From Acidimicrobiia bacterium (GTDB taxonomy: Bacteria; Actinomycetota; Acidimicrobiia; IMCC26256; PALSA-555), in NCBI GenBank assembly GCA_040881685.1, contig JBBECS010000050.1, positions 137,588-201,587 of the forward strand: a DNA stretch of 64,000 nucleotides, in the 5' to 3' direction. The notes beneath the pieces were generated by a model. It was not told the DNA's origin and searched no databases. It worked only from the letters and a program-made list of their open reading frames with translations. Shown here in pieces: positions 1-8,913 of the stretch (its first letter is position 1; each line of letters starts with the position of its first letter). Both the position numbers and the translations under genes were made by a program.

Positions 1-358
1 CGCGCGCCGCGGCCATCTTGGCGAGGCAGAGATAGTTGCTGCGACCCTTGAGCAGCGCGCGCGTGAAGGGCACGCCGGAATGCTCCTCGAGATGCGGCAG
101 ATCCTTGTGCCAGAGCTGGTCTTGCAGCGCGAGCGTGGCGGTCGCGACCACCGTGCGTCGCCCCGACGCCAGCGCGGGCGAAAGGTACGCCAGGCTCTTG
201 CCCGATCCGGTGGGTGCTTCGGCAACGAGGTGGTGACCGTCGGTGATCGCCTCGAAGACTGCCTCGGCGAGACGGCGCTGCCCCGGACGTTCTTCGCCTC
301 CGAGCGCACGAACGGCGCGGTCGAGCACATCGAGCGCGTCGGATGACTTGCTGGGCAC
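1..358 (-). CDS. DinG/XPD-type ATP-dependent DNA helicase, N-terminal part
   Basis: Partial gene that runs off the left edge of the window; 119 residues are visible. The GTG at 356-358 is the only plausible start because an in-frame TGA lies about 30 nt upstream. The protein has a Q-motif-like stretch (ERPGQRRLAEAV, residues 23-34), Walker A APTGSGKS (48-55), a motif Ia-like segment (VVATATLALQDQL) and KGRSNYLC (104-111), whose Cys is placed like the first iron-sulfur cysteine of DinG/XPD helicases. Members of the family are superfamily 2 5'-3' helicases that unwind R-loops and recombination intermediates. Motifs II-VI are outside the window, so the exact subfamily is inferred. Confidence 0.85.
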   Translation of the reverse strand, partial: MPSKSSDALDVLDRAVRALGGEERPGQRRLAEAVFEAITDGHHLVAEAPTGSGKSLAYLSPALASGRRTVVATATLALQDQLWHKDLPHLEEHSGVPFTRALLKGRSNYLCLAKMAAAR

Positions 359-410
359 GAATGCAGGGTAGGCAGCCCGAGCGAGGTCATCTCACGAGCT
401 GCCGGTTCGA

Positions 411-1427
411 TCAGTGGCCAGCGTACTCGATGAAATCGTAGGGGTAACCGCGCGGGAAGGCGCTGGCCCACGTGAGCGCCTTCCAGTGCTCCTCGTCCAA
501 TTGCCAACCGACGGCACCGATGTTGGCCTCGAGCTGCTCGACGTTCCTCGTCCCGATGATCGGGGCGGTGATGCCGGGGCGATTGGTGACCCAGTTGAGC
601 GCGACTTGAGCCGCGGTCTTGCCGGTCTCCTCCGCGACCTTGCGAACCGCGTCCACGATCCCCCACGCTCGCTCGTCGAGCCGGTACGTGAAGGTGATGG
701 GCTCTTCGGTCTCGCCACCACGCGTCCCCGCTGGGAGCTCGGCATCTCTCTCGTACTTGCCGGTGAGGATGCCGCCGGCGAGCGGGCTCCACGGCAGGAC
801 GGCGAGGTTCTCGGAGCGGCAGAGCGGCAAGAGCTCGCGTTCGATGTCGCGGGTGATCAACGAGTACTCCGGCTGGAGGGACACGAAGGGCGTCCACCCC
901 TTGCCTTCGGAGAGGCCCAAGGCCTTCGCGAGCTGCCACGCCGTGTAGTTGCTCGCGCCGACGTAACAGACCTTCCCTTCATGTACGAGGTCATCGAGCG
1001 TCGACAGGGTCTCGTCGAGCGGCGCCCGGTTGTCCCAGCAGTGGACCTGATACAGATCGATCCAGTCGGTCCCGAGTCTGCGCAGCGAGTTCTCGACGGC
1101 ACGACGGATGTGGCGACGGGAGAGGCCGACGTCGTTCGGGCCGGGCCCGGCCTGGAAGCGCACCTTGGTGGCGAGGATCACCCGATCCCGCTTGCCCGCG
1201 AGCGCTCGTCCGGTGATCTCTTCGGAGACGCCGTCGGAGTAGACGTTCGCCGTATCGATGAAGTTGCCACCAGCGTCGAGGAAGCGGTCGACCATCGCGT
1301 GGCTCGTCGCCTCGTCGGCCTCACGCCCGAACGTCATCGCTCCGAGACAGAGCTCCGAGACGCTGATGCCGGTCTGTCCGAGCTGGCGCAGCTCCACAAG
1401 ATCCTCCTGGTCGCGGTGGGTTGCCAT
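411..1427 (-). CDS. Aldo/keto reductase
   Basis: A complete 338-residue aldo/keto reductase, an NAD(P)H-dependent oxidoreductase with a TIM-barrel fold acting on aldehydes and ketones in the cytosol. The catalytic tetrad is visible as Asp58 and Tyr63 ([11 protein letters not shown]), Lys88 (ILATKV) and His129 (DLYQVHCWD). The C-terminal part carries the cofactor loop ([12 protein letters not shown]), matching the YajO/Gre3-like subgroup. The first ten residues are not conserved, so translation could begin a little later, at VELRQLG. It stands alone on the minus strand between the helicase and a nitroreductase. The substrate cannot be predicted. Confidence 0.9.
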   Translation of the reverse strand: MATHRDQEDLVELRQLGQTGISVSELCLGAMTFGREADEATSHAMVDRFLDAGGNFIDTANVYSDGVSEEITGRALAGKRDRVILATKVRFQAGPGPNDVGLSRRHIRRAVENSLRRLGTDWIDLYQVHCWDNRAPLDETLSTLDDLVHEGKVCYVGASNYTAWQLAKALGLSEGKGWTPFVSLQPEYSLITRDIERELLPLCRSENLAVLPWSPLAGGILTGKYERDAELPAGTRGGETEEPITFTYRLDERAWGIVDAVRKVAEETGKTAAQVALNWVTNRPGITAPIIGTRNVEQLEANIGAVGWQLDEEHWKALTWASAFPRGYPYDFIEYAGH

Positions 1428-1486
1428 CCTCGCGGCTCCGGGGCGCGGCTCACAATGCAGCCAGGTACGAGGCCTACGGTGGGCTG

Positions 1487-1597
1487 ATGGCCGTCCGTCC
1501 GCCGGCGCGCGTTCGCATCCTGCGGTGGGGGCTCACGATGGCGATGAACATCGGGATCGCCAACGAACAGCTCGACGAGCAGACGCGCGCGATCTGA
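1487..1597 (+). CDS. Small hypothetical ORF (36 aa)
   Basis: A short open frame from ATG to TGA in the gap between two minus-strand genes. It encodes a basic N-terminus followed by a short hydrophobic stretch ([13 protein letters not shown]). I recognise no family and see no convincing ribosome-binding site. It may simply be chance coding in high-GC DNA. Confidence 0.15.
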   Translation: MAVRPPARVRILRWGLTMAMNIGIANEQLDEQTRAI

Positions 1598-1600
1598 CGC

Positions 1601-2014
1601 TCAAGAACGCTCGAGGACGATGACCGGGATTTGACGATCGGTCTTCTGCTCGTACTCGGCGACGTACGGGATGTCGCGCTTCTGTGCTTCCCAGATGCGA
1701 TCGCGCTCTTCGCCCTCGGCGACCCGCGCCCGCGCGCTGAACTCCTCAGTGCCGACTTCCACGGTTACGTCGGGGTTCGCGAGCACGTTGTGGTACCAGT
1801 CGGGGTGCGTGTGGGCACCGGCCTTGCTGCCGAAGACCGCGAGCCCATCGCCCTCTTTCCGGTACGCCAACGGAGCCACGCGCTCTTGACCGCTCTTGGC
1901 GCCGGTGGTGTGCAAAAGCAGAAGGTGTGCCCCCTTGAAAGGGCCACCGACCTTGCCGCCGTTGGCACGGAACTCGTCGATGATCTGTTGATTGAAGTCG
2001 TTCATGTCAGCCAT
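1601..2014 (-). CDS. Deazaflavin (F420)-dependent nitroreductase family protein
   Basis: This 137-residue protein matches the Ddn/DUF385 split-beta-barrel family of Actinobacteria, which uses reduced F420 or related flavins to reduce nitro compounds, quinones or unsaturated substrates. Recognisable family features are LLLHTTGAKSGQERVAPL in the first strand pair, GSKAGAHTHPDWYHNVLANP in the middle and a C-terminal basic segment. The length is normal for the short, soluble class. It is an isolated gene, and the physiological substrate is unknown. The presence of this family supports an F420-producing actinobacterial host. Confidence 0.9.
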   Translation of the reverse strand: MADMNDFNQQIIDEFRANGGKVGGPFKGAHLLLLHTTGAKSGQERVAPLAYRKEGDGLAVFGSKAGAHTHPDWYHNVLANPDVTVEVGTEEFSARARVAEGEERDRIWEAQKRDIPYVAEYEQKTDRQIPVIVLERS

Positions 2015-2073
2015 GTCGCCTCACACGTCAGGGGTCGACGGAGTATTCCAGACCCGGCGTAACCTCCTGGACC

Positions 2074-3606
2074 GTGGACTTCCGCACCGAGTCGCTTCCC
2101 GATCTCGCAGCCGCGGTGCGGGATCGGCGCGTTTCATCCCGCGAACTCGTCGAGCACGCATTGGCTCGCATCGAGCACGCCAACCCGGCGGTGAACGCCT
2201 TCGTGGCGATCAACGCCGACGCTGCCCTCACCGCCGCGGACGACATCGATCGGCGGGTCGGCTCCGGGGACGACGTCGGTCCGCTCGCCGGCATCCCGAT
2301 CGGCGTCAAAGACCTCGAAGACGCAGCCGGCTTCATCACGTCGTCGGGATCTGCCACGCACGCGAACGACGCGCCCGCGACCCGCGATTCAACCCTGGTG
2401 CGACGCCTGAAGGAGGCGGGTGCCGTCGTCGTCGGGAAGACGAACACGCCCGAGTTCGGGCTGAAGCCCCAGACCGACAACCCGACCTTCGGGATCACCC
2501 GCAACCCGTGGGACCTCGAACGCACGCCGGGCGGCTCGTCGGGAGGCACGTCGGCCGCGCTCGCTGCGGGCATGGTGCCGCTCGCGACCGGTTCCGACGG
2601 CGGTGGGTCGATCCGGATCCCGTCGTCGGTGACCGCGCTCTCGGGGCTCAAGCCGTCGCTCGGGCGCGTACCGAGTGGCGACGCCGGTCCACCTGGCTGG
2701 CACAACCTCACCACACGCGGCGTGATGGCTCGACGCATCCGTGACGTGGCCTATGCCCTCGACATCGCCGTTGGACCGGACCCGCGCGACCAGCGGTCCT
2801 TGCCACGCGATTCGGTCTCGTGGTTCGAAGCAGTGCCCACACCGACACCACCGCGTCGCGTCGGATGGTCGCCGACACTCGGCTACGCCCGCGTCGACCG
2901 CGAGATCCGCGCAACGTGCGAAGCGGCGATGCACAAGCTGGCCGCGGCCGGCACCGAGGTCGTCGAGATCCCATCGGTGTTCGCCGAGGACCCTGGTCCG
3001 TCGATCGGCGCGCTCGTCTCCACGTACACGCGCCGCACCATCGAACCGTTCCGGGATACGCCGTGGTGGTCCAAGCTCGATCCACTGGTCGTCATCGCCG
3101 CGGAGATGGCTGCGGCGACCATCTCCGCGATCGACCTGGTCGAGGCCGAGGACGCGTGTCACCGCCTGAACGGTCAACTCGTCGACGTGTTCGAACAGGT
3201 GGACTTGCTGCTCTGCCCGACGACCTGCGGAGTGATGCCGCTCGCGTCGATGCCGACCACGGTCGGCGACCTCATGGCCCGATTCCTGACCGAGGGCGAT
3301 GTCGACATCGAGCGACTCACGAGCGGCCTCGACCTCGAGCGACTCACGGGCTGGCTGGAAGGTCTCGGCACGCTCGACGTGCCGTTGGGCACGATCGACG
3401 GTGAGCACGTGCTCGACTGGAGCCGACTCACGCAGCCGTTCAATATGACCCGATCACCCGCGGGCACGGTGTGCGCGGGTTTCACCGCCAACGGTCTGCC
3501 CGTCGGACTCCAGGTGGTTGGTCCCCAGCACGGCGACATCGCCGTCCTGCAGGCCGTGGCCGTCATCGAGGATGCCCTCGCGCTCGACACCGTCGCACCG
3601 ATCTGA
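2074..3606 (+). CDS. Amidase (amidase signature family)
   Basis: A 510-residue amidase-signature hydrolase starting at GTG. The Ser-cisSer-Lys catalytic triad is complete: Lys79 in GIPIGVKDLEDAAGF, cis-Ser155 in TPGGSSGGTSAAL and nucleophile Ser179 in GSDGGGSIRIPSS, with the family's usual 24-residue spacing between the two serines. Such enzymes hydrolyse aliphatic or aromatic amides to acids and ammonia. The same fold is used by GatA, but no gatB or gatC is adjacent, so a free-standing catabolic amidase is more likely. It faces the minus-strand nitroreductase across a short intergenic region that would hold its promoter. Confidence 0.9.
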   Translation: MDFRTESLPDLAAAVRDRRVSSRELVEHALARIEHANPAVNAFVAINADAALTAADDIDRRVGSGDDVGPLAGIPIGVKDLEDAAGFITSSGSATHANDAPATRDSTLVRRLKEAGAVVVGKTNTPEFGLKPQTDNPTFGITRNPWDLERTPGGSSGGTSAALAAGMVPLATGSDGGGSIRIPSSVTALSGLKPSLGRVPSGDAGPPGWHNLTTRGVMARRIRDVAYALDIAVGPDPRDQRSLPRDSVSWFEAVPTPTPPRRVGWSPTLGYARVDREIRATCEAAMHKLAAAGTEVVEIPSVFAEDPGPSIGALVSTYTRRTIEPFRDTPWWSKLDPLVVIAAEMAAATISAIDLVEAEDACHRLNGQLVDVFEQVDLLLCPTTCGVMPLASMPTTVGDLMARFLTEGDVDIERLTSGLDLERLTGWLEGLGTLDVPLGTIDGEHVLDWSRLTQPFNMTRSPAGTVCAGFTANGLPVGLQVVGPQHGDIAVLQAVAVIEDALALDTVAPI

Positions 3607-3621
3607 GCGCGTGAGAACGAG

Positions 3622-4032
3622 CTACGACTCCATGACGATTCGATGGAATCGGAGCGTGTCGTTGTGCTCATCGATGCGCACGATCCCGTTCGCCGCGCAC
3701 GTGAATACGAACACATACTCGTTCGAGTAGTCGCGTCCGGCGCGGGTGGTGCACGCGAAGCGGTACAGCACCACGACCGTGTCTCCTTCGGCAACGATCT
3801 TGAACGCGTCGGCCCGACCGGTCGTGAGGTCGAAGAACCTCGAACCCTCTCGGTCCATGGCAGCCACCACGGTCTCGCGTCCGAGGTAGGGGCGACCCTC
3901 CAACGGGGCGCTCTGCGGCGGCACCCACTCCACGTCGTCGGCGAGCACGCGCGCGAGGCCCGCGTGGTCTGCGGCCCGCATCGCTGCGAAGTAGTCGAGT
4001 ACGAGCTGCCGGCTGGTCTCGGTCTCGGTCAT
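3622..4032 (-). CDS. SnoaL/NTF2-like (ketosteroid isomerase-like) protein
   Basis: A 136-residue single-domain protein with the NTF2-like cone fold signature: an N-terminal helix (LVLDYFAAMRAADHAGLARVL), the DDVEWVPP strand, and paired strands ending in EYVFVFTCAANGIVRIDEHNDT. Members act as isomerases, epoxide hydrolases or small-molecule binding proteins. The acidic residues in the pocket region do not allow a specific reaction to be named. Its start lies about 25 nt downstream (in its own direction) of the palindromic element at 4057-4120. It converges on the amidase gene, leaving 15 nt between the stops. Confidence 0.8.
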   Translation of the reverse strand: MTETETSRQLVLDYFAAMRAADHAGLARVLADDVEWVPPQSAPLEGRPYLGRETVVAAMDREGSRFFDLTTGRADAFKIVAEGDTVVVLYRFACTTRAGRDYSNEYVFVFTCAANGIVRIDEHNDTLRFHRIVMES

Positions 4033-4056
4033 GCCGTCCCCTTCCCCCCCTCAATC

Positions 4057-4120
4057 CTGGTCGCGCCCGCTCGGGCTCGGGGTACCCGAGCCCGCCCCCT
4101 CGGGGATGCTCGGCTGCTCC
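4057..4120. repeat. Palindromic element, copy A1
   Basis: Copy of a dispersed two-hairpin element (others at 31345, 32504, 33467 and 47340). The main hairpin is 4073-4093, a perfect 9-bp stem (GGGCTCGGG / CCCGAGCCC) with loop GTA. A second small G/C hairpin follows. The ends are CTGGTCGCG and GCTCGGCTGCTCC. It lies upstream of the SnoaL-like gene in that gene's orientation. Confidence 0.8.
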
Positions 4121-4132
4121 TAGGCTCACAGC

Positions 4133-5305
4133 ATGTCGTACAACGGCTTCAAGGTTGCCGACAGCGACATGCACGTGCTCGAGCCGCCTGACCTGTGGCC
4201 GCGGTACATCGACGAGCGGTACTCCCATGCCGCGCCGGTCGGGCTCGACGAGATCCCACGAGACATGCGACTGCGGATCAAGTCTCGGGTGGTCCTGCGC
4301 GGCGGCGTCATCCGTCCACGTGACGTGCAGGAGCCCGGGGACGTGTGGCGACCCGAACATGAGAGCGCGTTCGCGCACGCCGAGGCGCGCGGCTGGGATT
4401 CCCAGTCGCAGCTCGAGGCAATGGACAATGAGCACCTCGACGTCACCGTGCTCTTCCCGAGCCGGGGATTGTTCGCGCTGGCCATCGATTCGGTGAACGT
4501 CTTGGGCCCCACCGATGGGCTCGAGCCAGAGTATGCGGCCGCGATCGCCCGGGCGTACAACGACTGGCTCCACGAATTCTGCCAGGCCGACCCTCGACGC
4601 ATGTACGGCGCGGCGATGGTGACCGCGCACGACGTCGACGCCGCGGTGGCGGAGATCCGCCGCTGCGTCGAGGAGTACGACTTCAAGGCGGCCTTTCTCA
4701 ACCCCGGTCACGTGAACCTGCGGCCGTGGCACCACCCCGCGTACGACCCATTGTGGGCGGAGTGCGAACGCTTGAACGTGCCGATCTGCTTCCACGGCGG
4801 CGGACAGACGTACCTGCGCCCCGACTACTCGCTCGAGGTGTTCGACCGACTCATGCTCTGGCACGTGTTCAACCAGCCGCTCGGCATCATGGCCGTCGCC
4901 GTGAGCTTCACCGGCGGTGGGGTGCTCGAACGCTTTCCCGCGCTGCGCGTCGGCCTCCTCGAGGGCAACTGCTCGTGGGCGCCATGGCTCATGCACCGAC
5001 TCGACGAGCACTACGAGTGGCTCGGGCACCTCGAAGCGCCCGAGCTCACGATGAAACCGTCGGAGTACCTGCGCCGGAGCTGCTTCCTCTCGGTGGAGGT
5101 GGACGAGGACACGTGCAAGTACTTCGTCGACTGGTTCGGCGACGACAACCTCTTGTTCTCCACCGATTACCCACACGCCGACTGCAAGTACCCGAGCTCG
5201 CTCCCGTACTTCTTCAAGCTGCCGCTGTCGGAGGAATCCCAACGCAAGGTCCTCTGGGACAACTTCTGCCGCCTGTACGACTTCCCCTTGGACTACGAGG
5301 CCTGA
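4133..5305 (+). CDS. Amidohydrolase 2 family metal-dependent hydrolase
   Basis: A 390-residue TIM-barrel hydrolase of the ACMSD/amidohydrolase_2 group. The N-terminal metal motif reads DSDMHVLEP (His14; the second His of the usual HxH is Leu, as in part of this family). Later ligands are the His in ICFHGGG and the Asp in FSTDYPHAD near the C-terminus. Relatives decarboxylate or hydrolyse ring-cleavage products of aromatic compounds. It is the first gene of a tight plus-strand run: the next start follows its TGA by 3 nt. The context with a carboxymuconolactone decarboxylase-like gene suggests an aromatic or cyclic-acid degradation role, which is inference. Confidence 0.88.
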   Translation: MSYNGFKVADSDMHVLEPPDLWPRYIDERYSHAAPVGLDEIPRDMRLRIKSRVVLRGGVIRPRDVQEPGDVWRPEHESAFAHAEARGWDSQSQLEAMDNEHLDVTVLFPSRGLFALAIDSVNVLGPTDGLEPEYAAAIARAYNDWLHEFCQADPRRMYGAAMVTAHDVDAAVAEIRRCVEEYDFKAAFLNPGHVNLRPWHHPAYDPLWAECERLNVPICFHGGGQTYLRPDYSLEVFDRLMLWHVFNQPLGIMAVAVSFTGGGVLERFPALRVGLLEGNCSWAPWLMHRLDEHYEWLGHLEAPELTMKPSEYLRRSCFLSVEVDEDTCKYFVDWFGDDNLLFSTDYPHADCKYPSSLPYFFKLPLSEESQRKVLWDNFCRLYDFPLDYEA

Positions 5306-5308
5306 GCG

Positions 5309-6217
5309 ATGGACCGCAAGCTCGGGATCATCGGCGTCGGACGCATGGGTGGAGCGATGTGGCGGCGACTCCACGGTCTTGGCCATGACGCGGCCGTCTT
5401 CGATACCGCCACCGAAGCGCTGGCCGCCCTCAAAGCCGACGGCGCGGAGGTGGCTACTTCCCCTCGCGACCTCGCGTCGCGCGCCGACACGATCATCTGC
5501 TCGCTCCCCCGCTCCGACGACGTCCAGATCGCTCTCCTGGAAGACGACGGCGTAGCCACGACCGCGCAGCCTGGGACCGTGATCATCGACACGACGAGCG
5601 GTGCACCGAGCCACTCCCGTGACATCGCCGCGCACTGCGCGACCCGCGGCCTCGCGTACGTCGATGCCGGTGTGAGTGGTGGCGTTCACGGTGCAGCCAG
5701 CGGAGCCCTCAACATCATGGTTGGCGCGAGCGACGACAATTTCTCAGCGGCGAAGCCGATCCTCGAGCTGCTCGGTCAGACCATCTGGCATTGCGGTCCG
5801 CCGGGGACTGGGCATGCGATGAAGACGGTGCTCAACCTCTCGAACCAGGGAAAGATGCTCCTCGAGATCGAGGCGCTGCTCGTCGGGCGCGCCGCCGGCC
5901 TCGACGCCGAGCAGATGATGGACGTGCTCGGGTTGGGCACGTGGAAGTCGTTCCTCACGGGTCCCGACGGCCGCAGGCAGTTCGGCTTCTCGCTCGGCAT
6001 GTCGTGCAAGGACTACGACGTCGGGATCGGCGTCGCCAAGGAAGAGGACGTCCCGGTCCGGACATTGGCGGCCGCGCACCAGACCATGCACGCCATCCTC
6101 GACGCGATCGGGCCCGACGCGGACATCGTCGACTACGTGAGCGTGCTGGAACACGACGCCAACGTCGAGCTCCCGAACCACGGCCACGGCCACGATCATG
6201 AGGAGGACCACCCATGA
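5309..6217 (+). CDS. NAD(P)-dependent beta-hydroxyacid dehydrogenase (3-hydroxyisobutyrate dehydrogenase family)
   Basis: A 302-residue protein of the beta-hydroxyacid dehydrogenase family. The Rossmann motif GVGRMG is at residues 9-14, the substrate-binding segment DAGVSGG at 119-125, and the catalytic Lys172 lies in GTGHAMKTVLNLSNQGK. The enzyme class oxidises 3-hydroxy acids or reduces semialdehydes with NAD(P). An unusual feature is the His/Asp-rich tail (NHGHGHDHEEDHP), which could bind metal. Its stop overlaps the start of the next gene (ATGA), indicating translational coupling with the carboxymuconolactone decarboxylase-like gene. Confidence 0.9.
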   Translation: MDRKLGIIGVGRMGGAMWRRLHGLGHDAAVFDTATEALAALKADGAEVATSPRDLASRADTIICSLPRSDDVQIALLEDDGVATTAQPGTVIIDTTSGAPSHSRDIAAHCATRGLAYVDAGVSGGVHGAASGALNIMVGASDDNFSAAKPILELLGQTIWHCGPPGTGHAMKTVLNLSNQGKMLLEIEALLVGRAAGLDAEQMMDVLGLGTWKSFLTGPDGRRQFGFSLGMSCKDYDVGIGVAKEEDVPVRTLAAAHQTMHAILDAIGPDADIVDYVSVLEHDANVELPNHGHGHDHEEDHP

Positions 6218-6561
6218 GTGAGGCATCGGAGAGGGCTGCGGCGGCGGTCGCGGCGACCCCCATGCAACAGGTCGCGCCGTACCTCGTCGAGCTCTCGGGC
6301 ACGGTGCTGTTCGGCGACATCTGGGAGCGCCCCGGCTTGTCTCCCCGTGATCGCAGCCTCGCGACGCTCACCGTCCTGATCGGCAAGTTCCGCACTGACG
6401 AGCTGCGGTTCCACCTCGGACGCGCGCTCGACAACGGCGTGACCCGCGAGGAGGTGGGCGAGCTGATCACGCACCTCGCCTTCTATTACGGATGGCCGGT
6501 AGCCAACAACGCGTGCCAGATCGCGGCCGAGGTCTTCGCCGCCCGCGACGCCGAACAATGA
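6214..6561 (+). CDS. Carboxymuconolactone decarboxylase family protein
   Basis: A 115-residue all-helical protein similar in length and pattern to 4-carboxymuconolactone decarboxylase (PcaC): LSPRDRSLATLTVLIGKFRTDELRFHLGRALDNGVTREE followed by ITHLAFYYGWPVANNA. In the beta-ketoadipate pathway the enzyme decarboxylates 4-carboxymuconolactone. It lacks the Cys-x2-Cys of the AhpD peroxidase branch, so a decarboxylase or isomerase role fits better. It is translationally coupled to the preceding dehydrogenase. The pathway substrate is inferred only from neighbours. Confidence 0.85.
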   Translation: MSEASERAAAAVAATPMQQVAPYLVELSGTVLFGDIWERPGLSPRDRSLATLTVLIGKFRTDELRFHLGRALDNGVTREEVGELITHLAFYYGWPVANNACQIAAEVFAARDAEQ

Positions 6562-6608
6562 ACTTGCTTGGTCAACGCGGAAGAAGCCGACAGCTGCTGG
6601 GGGCGAAG

Positions 6609-7640
6609 ATGCGGCGCATCGCAATCGGGATCGGCTTGATGATCCTCATGGTGCCGACCGTCGGGCACGCCGGGGTCAAGGGCGAGCTGGGTTCCATGAG
6701 TGGCACGGTCGTGAACGAGTCAACCGGCGCTCCCATTGCCGGCATGTGCGTGCAAGCAACCTTCACGCTGGAGTCGGACGGGCGACAGACGTCATCGAGG
6801 CGGCAGTACAAGACGACGACCAACAGCGCCGGGGAGTACCAGCTCGAGAACATGAAGCCCGGTCAGTACCTCGTCGTGTTCCTGAGCTGCAAGGACAACA
6901 AGCCCAAGACCCAAGAGTTCGCGCCATCGACGTTCCGCGACAAGCTCGGCCTCGCACCGGTCCAACCGCCGCTGGTCACGCCCGGTCCGATCTCCCCGTA
7001 CGCGGAGCTGGTCCGCATCCTGGTCGGCCTCCCGACGACCGAGATCGATGCCGCGATGTCCCCTGGCGCCACGGTCACCGGTCGCGTGGTCGATCCGGCG
7101 GGAAGACCCCTGAAAGACATGTGCGTCCAGACCCGTTTCGACCTCGCATCCCCACAGTCGGCCATTCAGCGCACGAACGACGCTGGGCGGTTCGAGCTCC
7201 AGGGCGTGCTCCCCCGGGACCCCGACACCGCGACCGAAGGCTTCGAGGTGTTGCTCGAGTTCTCGGACTGCTCACGCTCGCCGAAGTATTCGACGTCGTC
7301 GATCTCCGTGAGTTTTCCCGGTCCACGCGAAGGCGTGACAATCGATGACTACACGATGCAAGAGGACACGGCATCGTGCGTCCCACCGGGTCGAGCAATC
7401 CGGTCCGTCGACGGCATCGCCGAGAGCACCATCCGATTCGTGATGGATGCCTCTGGGACCGCCGACGTCTTCTGGCTCGACTACAGCGGGGCGCGTGTCC
7501 TCTACATCACCTTGAGCGAAGGGCAGAGCATCGAGCAGCCGACGTTCATCACCCATCCCTGGGTCGTGGTGAACAGCGACGGCGAGTGCCTCGGCTACAT
7601 CTTGTCGAACAAGCCGTTGCAATCCCTGCGGATCAGGTGA
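6609..7640 (+). CDS. Secreted protein with two carboxypeptidase-regulatory-like (CnaB-type) domains
   Basis: The ATG at 6609 is chosen because it begins a clean signal peptide (MRRIAIGIGLMILMVPTVGHAG); an upstream ATG at 6558 overlaps the previous stop and would add 17 residues. The mature part has two similar beta-sandwich units, marked by GTVVNESTGAPIAGMCVQATF and GRVVDPAGRPLKDMCVQTRF, each ending in a YQLENMKPGQY-like strand. The conserved Cys residues (MCVQ, FLSCKD, FSDCSR) may form disulfides outside the cell. The C-terminal 90 residues form an unrecognised beta-rich domain. The protein is probably extracellular; its ligand is unknown. Confidence 0.75.
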   Translation: MRRIAIGIGLMILMVPTVGHAGVKGELGSMSGTVVNESTGAPIAGMCVQATFTLESDGRQTSSRRQYKTTTNSAGEYQLENMKPGQYLVVFLSCKDNKPKTQEFAPSTFRDKLGLAPVQPPLVTPGPISPYAELVRILVGLPTTEIDAAMSPGATVTGRVVDPAGRPLKDMCVQTRFDLASPQSAIQRTNDAGRFELQGVLPRDPDTATEGFEVLLEFSDCSRSPKYSTSSISVSFPGPREGVTIDDYTMQEDTASCVPPGRAIRSVDGIAESTIRFVMDASGTADVFWLDYSGARVLYITLSEGQSIEQPTFITHPWVVVNSDGECLGYILSNKPLQSLRIR

Positions 7641-7768
7641 CCGGTCTCTTCTGTTTGGACCTACCTGTCGGAGTCGAACGGCATTCGGTCGCGCCTACTT
7701 CTCGGTGCAGCCGGGTGCGGCCGGCCGCAACACCGGTTTCGGCCCGGCACAACGAAAGGAGTCGGGTG

Positions 7769-8791
7769 ATGAAGGCAGCACGCCTCGAGGACGGTGCGTT
7801 GCAGATCATGGATGCCCCCGTGCCCGAGCCGGGCGCGGAGGAAGCGCTCATCCGCATCTCGGCGTCGGGTGTGTGTCACTCCGATCTGCACATCGTCCGC
7901 CAACACTTGGCGACCGGTCGCAGCAGTGGCCTCGGTCACGAGGCGATCGGCATCGTCGAGGCGCTCGGCCCGGGCGCCGAACGATTCGCTCAGGTCGGCG
8001 AGCGAGTGATCCTCGGACTCGGAGGGATGGGGGGCTATTGGTGCGGCGCGTGTGAGTACTGCCTCCGCGGGGAGCCGCGGCACTGCGCGGACGCGAAACA
8101 GATCCTGGGCACGTTCGCCGAGCACATCTGCGTGTGGGCCAAATCGCTCGTGATTGTCCAAGACGAGATCGCCGACCAGGAAGCTCCGCTCGCGTGCGGT
8201 GGTCTCACGGCCTACGGCGCCGTGAAGAAGTTGTCGAAGCACGGTGTGCACCCGGGACAGTCAGTGGCCGTCATCGGCGCCGCCGGCGGCCTCGGGCACT
8301 ACGCGGTCCAGCTCGCGACTCTGTTCGGCTACCGAGTGGTCGGCGTCGATCTCGGCGCCGAGCGCCTCGACTTCGCCCGGTCGCTCGGCGCAGAGCTCGC
8401 CTTCGAACCAGACGAGGCCGTCGAGGTCGTGCAACGCGAGCTCGGCGGGGTCGACGCAGCGCTCGTGTTCTCCGCGAGGTTGGCGGGCTTCCACACCGGC
8501 TTGAAGCTCCTGCGGCGCGGCGGGCTCTTCGTCGCCGTCGGGCTCCCCCCGCGGAGCGACGGCAACCTCGAGCTGAACCCACTCGAGTTCTTCATGCGCG
8601 ATCCGACGCTCATCTACTCCGCGGTCGGCACCGTGCAGGACATGCGCGAGCTCGTGGACCTCGCCGCGGCAGGCCGCGTGCAGAGCCACATCTCGCGGGT
8701 AGGGGCGTTGACGGAACTCCCCGCAATCTTCGAGGAGCTCGAGGCGGCCAGCTACCTCGGCCGCGCGGTGATCACCGATCTCTCTCGCTGA
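7769..8791 (+). CDS. Zinc-dependent alcohol dehydrogenase
   Basis: A 340-residue medium-chain dehydrogenase. The open frame extends far upstream, but the ATG at 7769 has a good ribosome-binding site (AAAGGAG) and gives the normal family start. Catalytic zinc ligands are Cys36 (GVCHSDLH) and the GHE motif (57-59); structural zinc cysteines are 92, 95, 98 and 106 (WCGACEYC...C). The NAD(P) fold has VIGAAGGLGHYAVQL. It oxidises primary or secondary alcohols. It stands after the secreted protein with a 128-nt gap in which I see no gene. Confidence 0.9.
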   Translation: MKAARLEDGALQIMDAPVPEPGAEEALIRISASGVCHSDLHIVRQHLATGRSSGLGHEAIGIVEALGPGAERFAQVGERVILGLGGMGGYWCGACEYCLRGEPRHCADAKQILGTFAEHICVWAKSLVIVQDEIADQEAPLACGGLTAYGAVKKLSKHGVHPGQSVAVIGAAGGLGHYAVQLATLFGYRVVGVDLGAERLDFARSLGAELAFEPDEAVEVVQRELGGVDAALVFSARLAGFHTGLKLLRRGGLFVAVGLPPRSDGNLELNPLEFFMRDPTLIYSAVGTVQDMRELVDLAAAGRVQSHISRVGALTELPAIFEELEAASYLGRAVITDLSR

Positions 8792-8913
8792 CTCGGCGAG
8801 TACCGACTTCGCCTCACGTTCGCGGACGGCTGGTCGGAGAGGTCGATCTCGCGGCGGTTCGTCTCGGAACCGCCCAGCCGCGAACACGACTCGACGTGGA
8901 AGGATCTCGACCG

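Noticed and set aside
3668-5689. 673-residue minus-strand open frame
   Set aside because: It shadows the amidohydrolase and dehydrogenase genes on the plus strand and has the skewed composition of an antisense frame.
7673-7700. CTGTCGGAGTCGAACGGC, resembling a tRNA 3' end or another repeat copy
   Set aside because: It shares only about ten bases with the core, the flanks do not match, and no T-arm stem can be formed.
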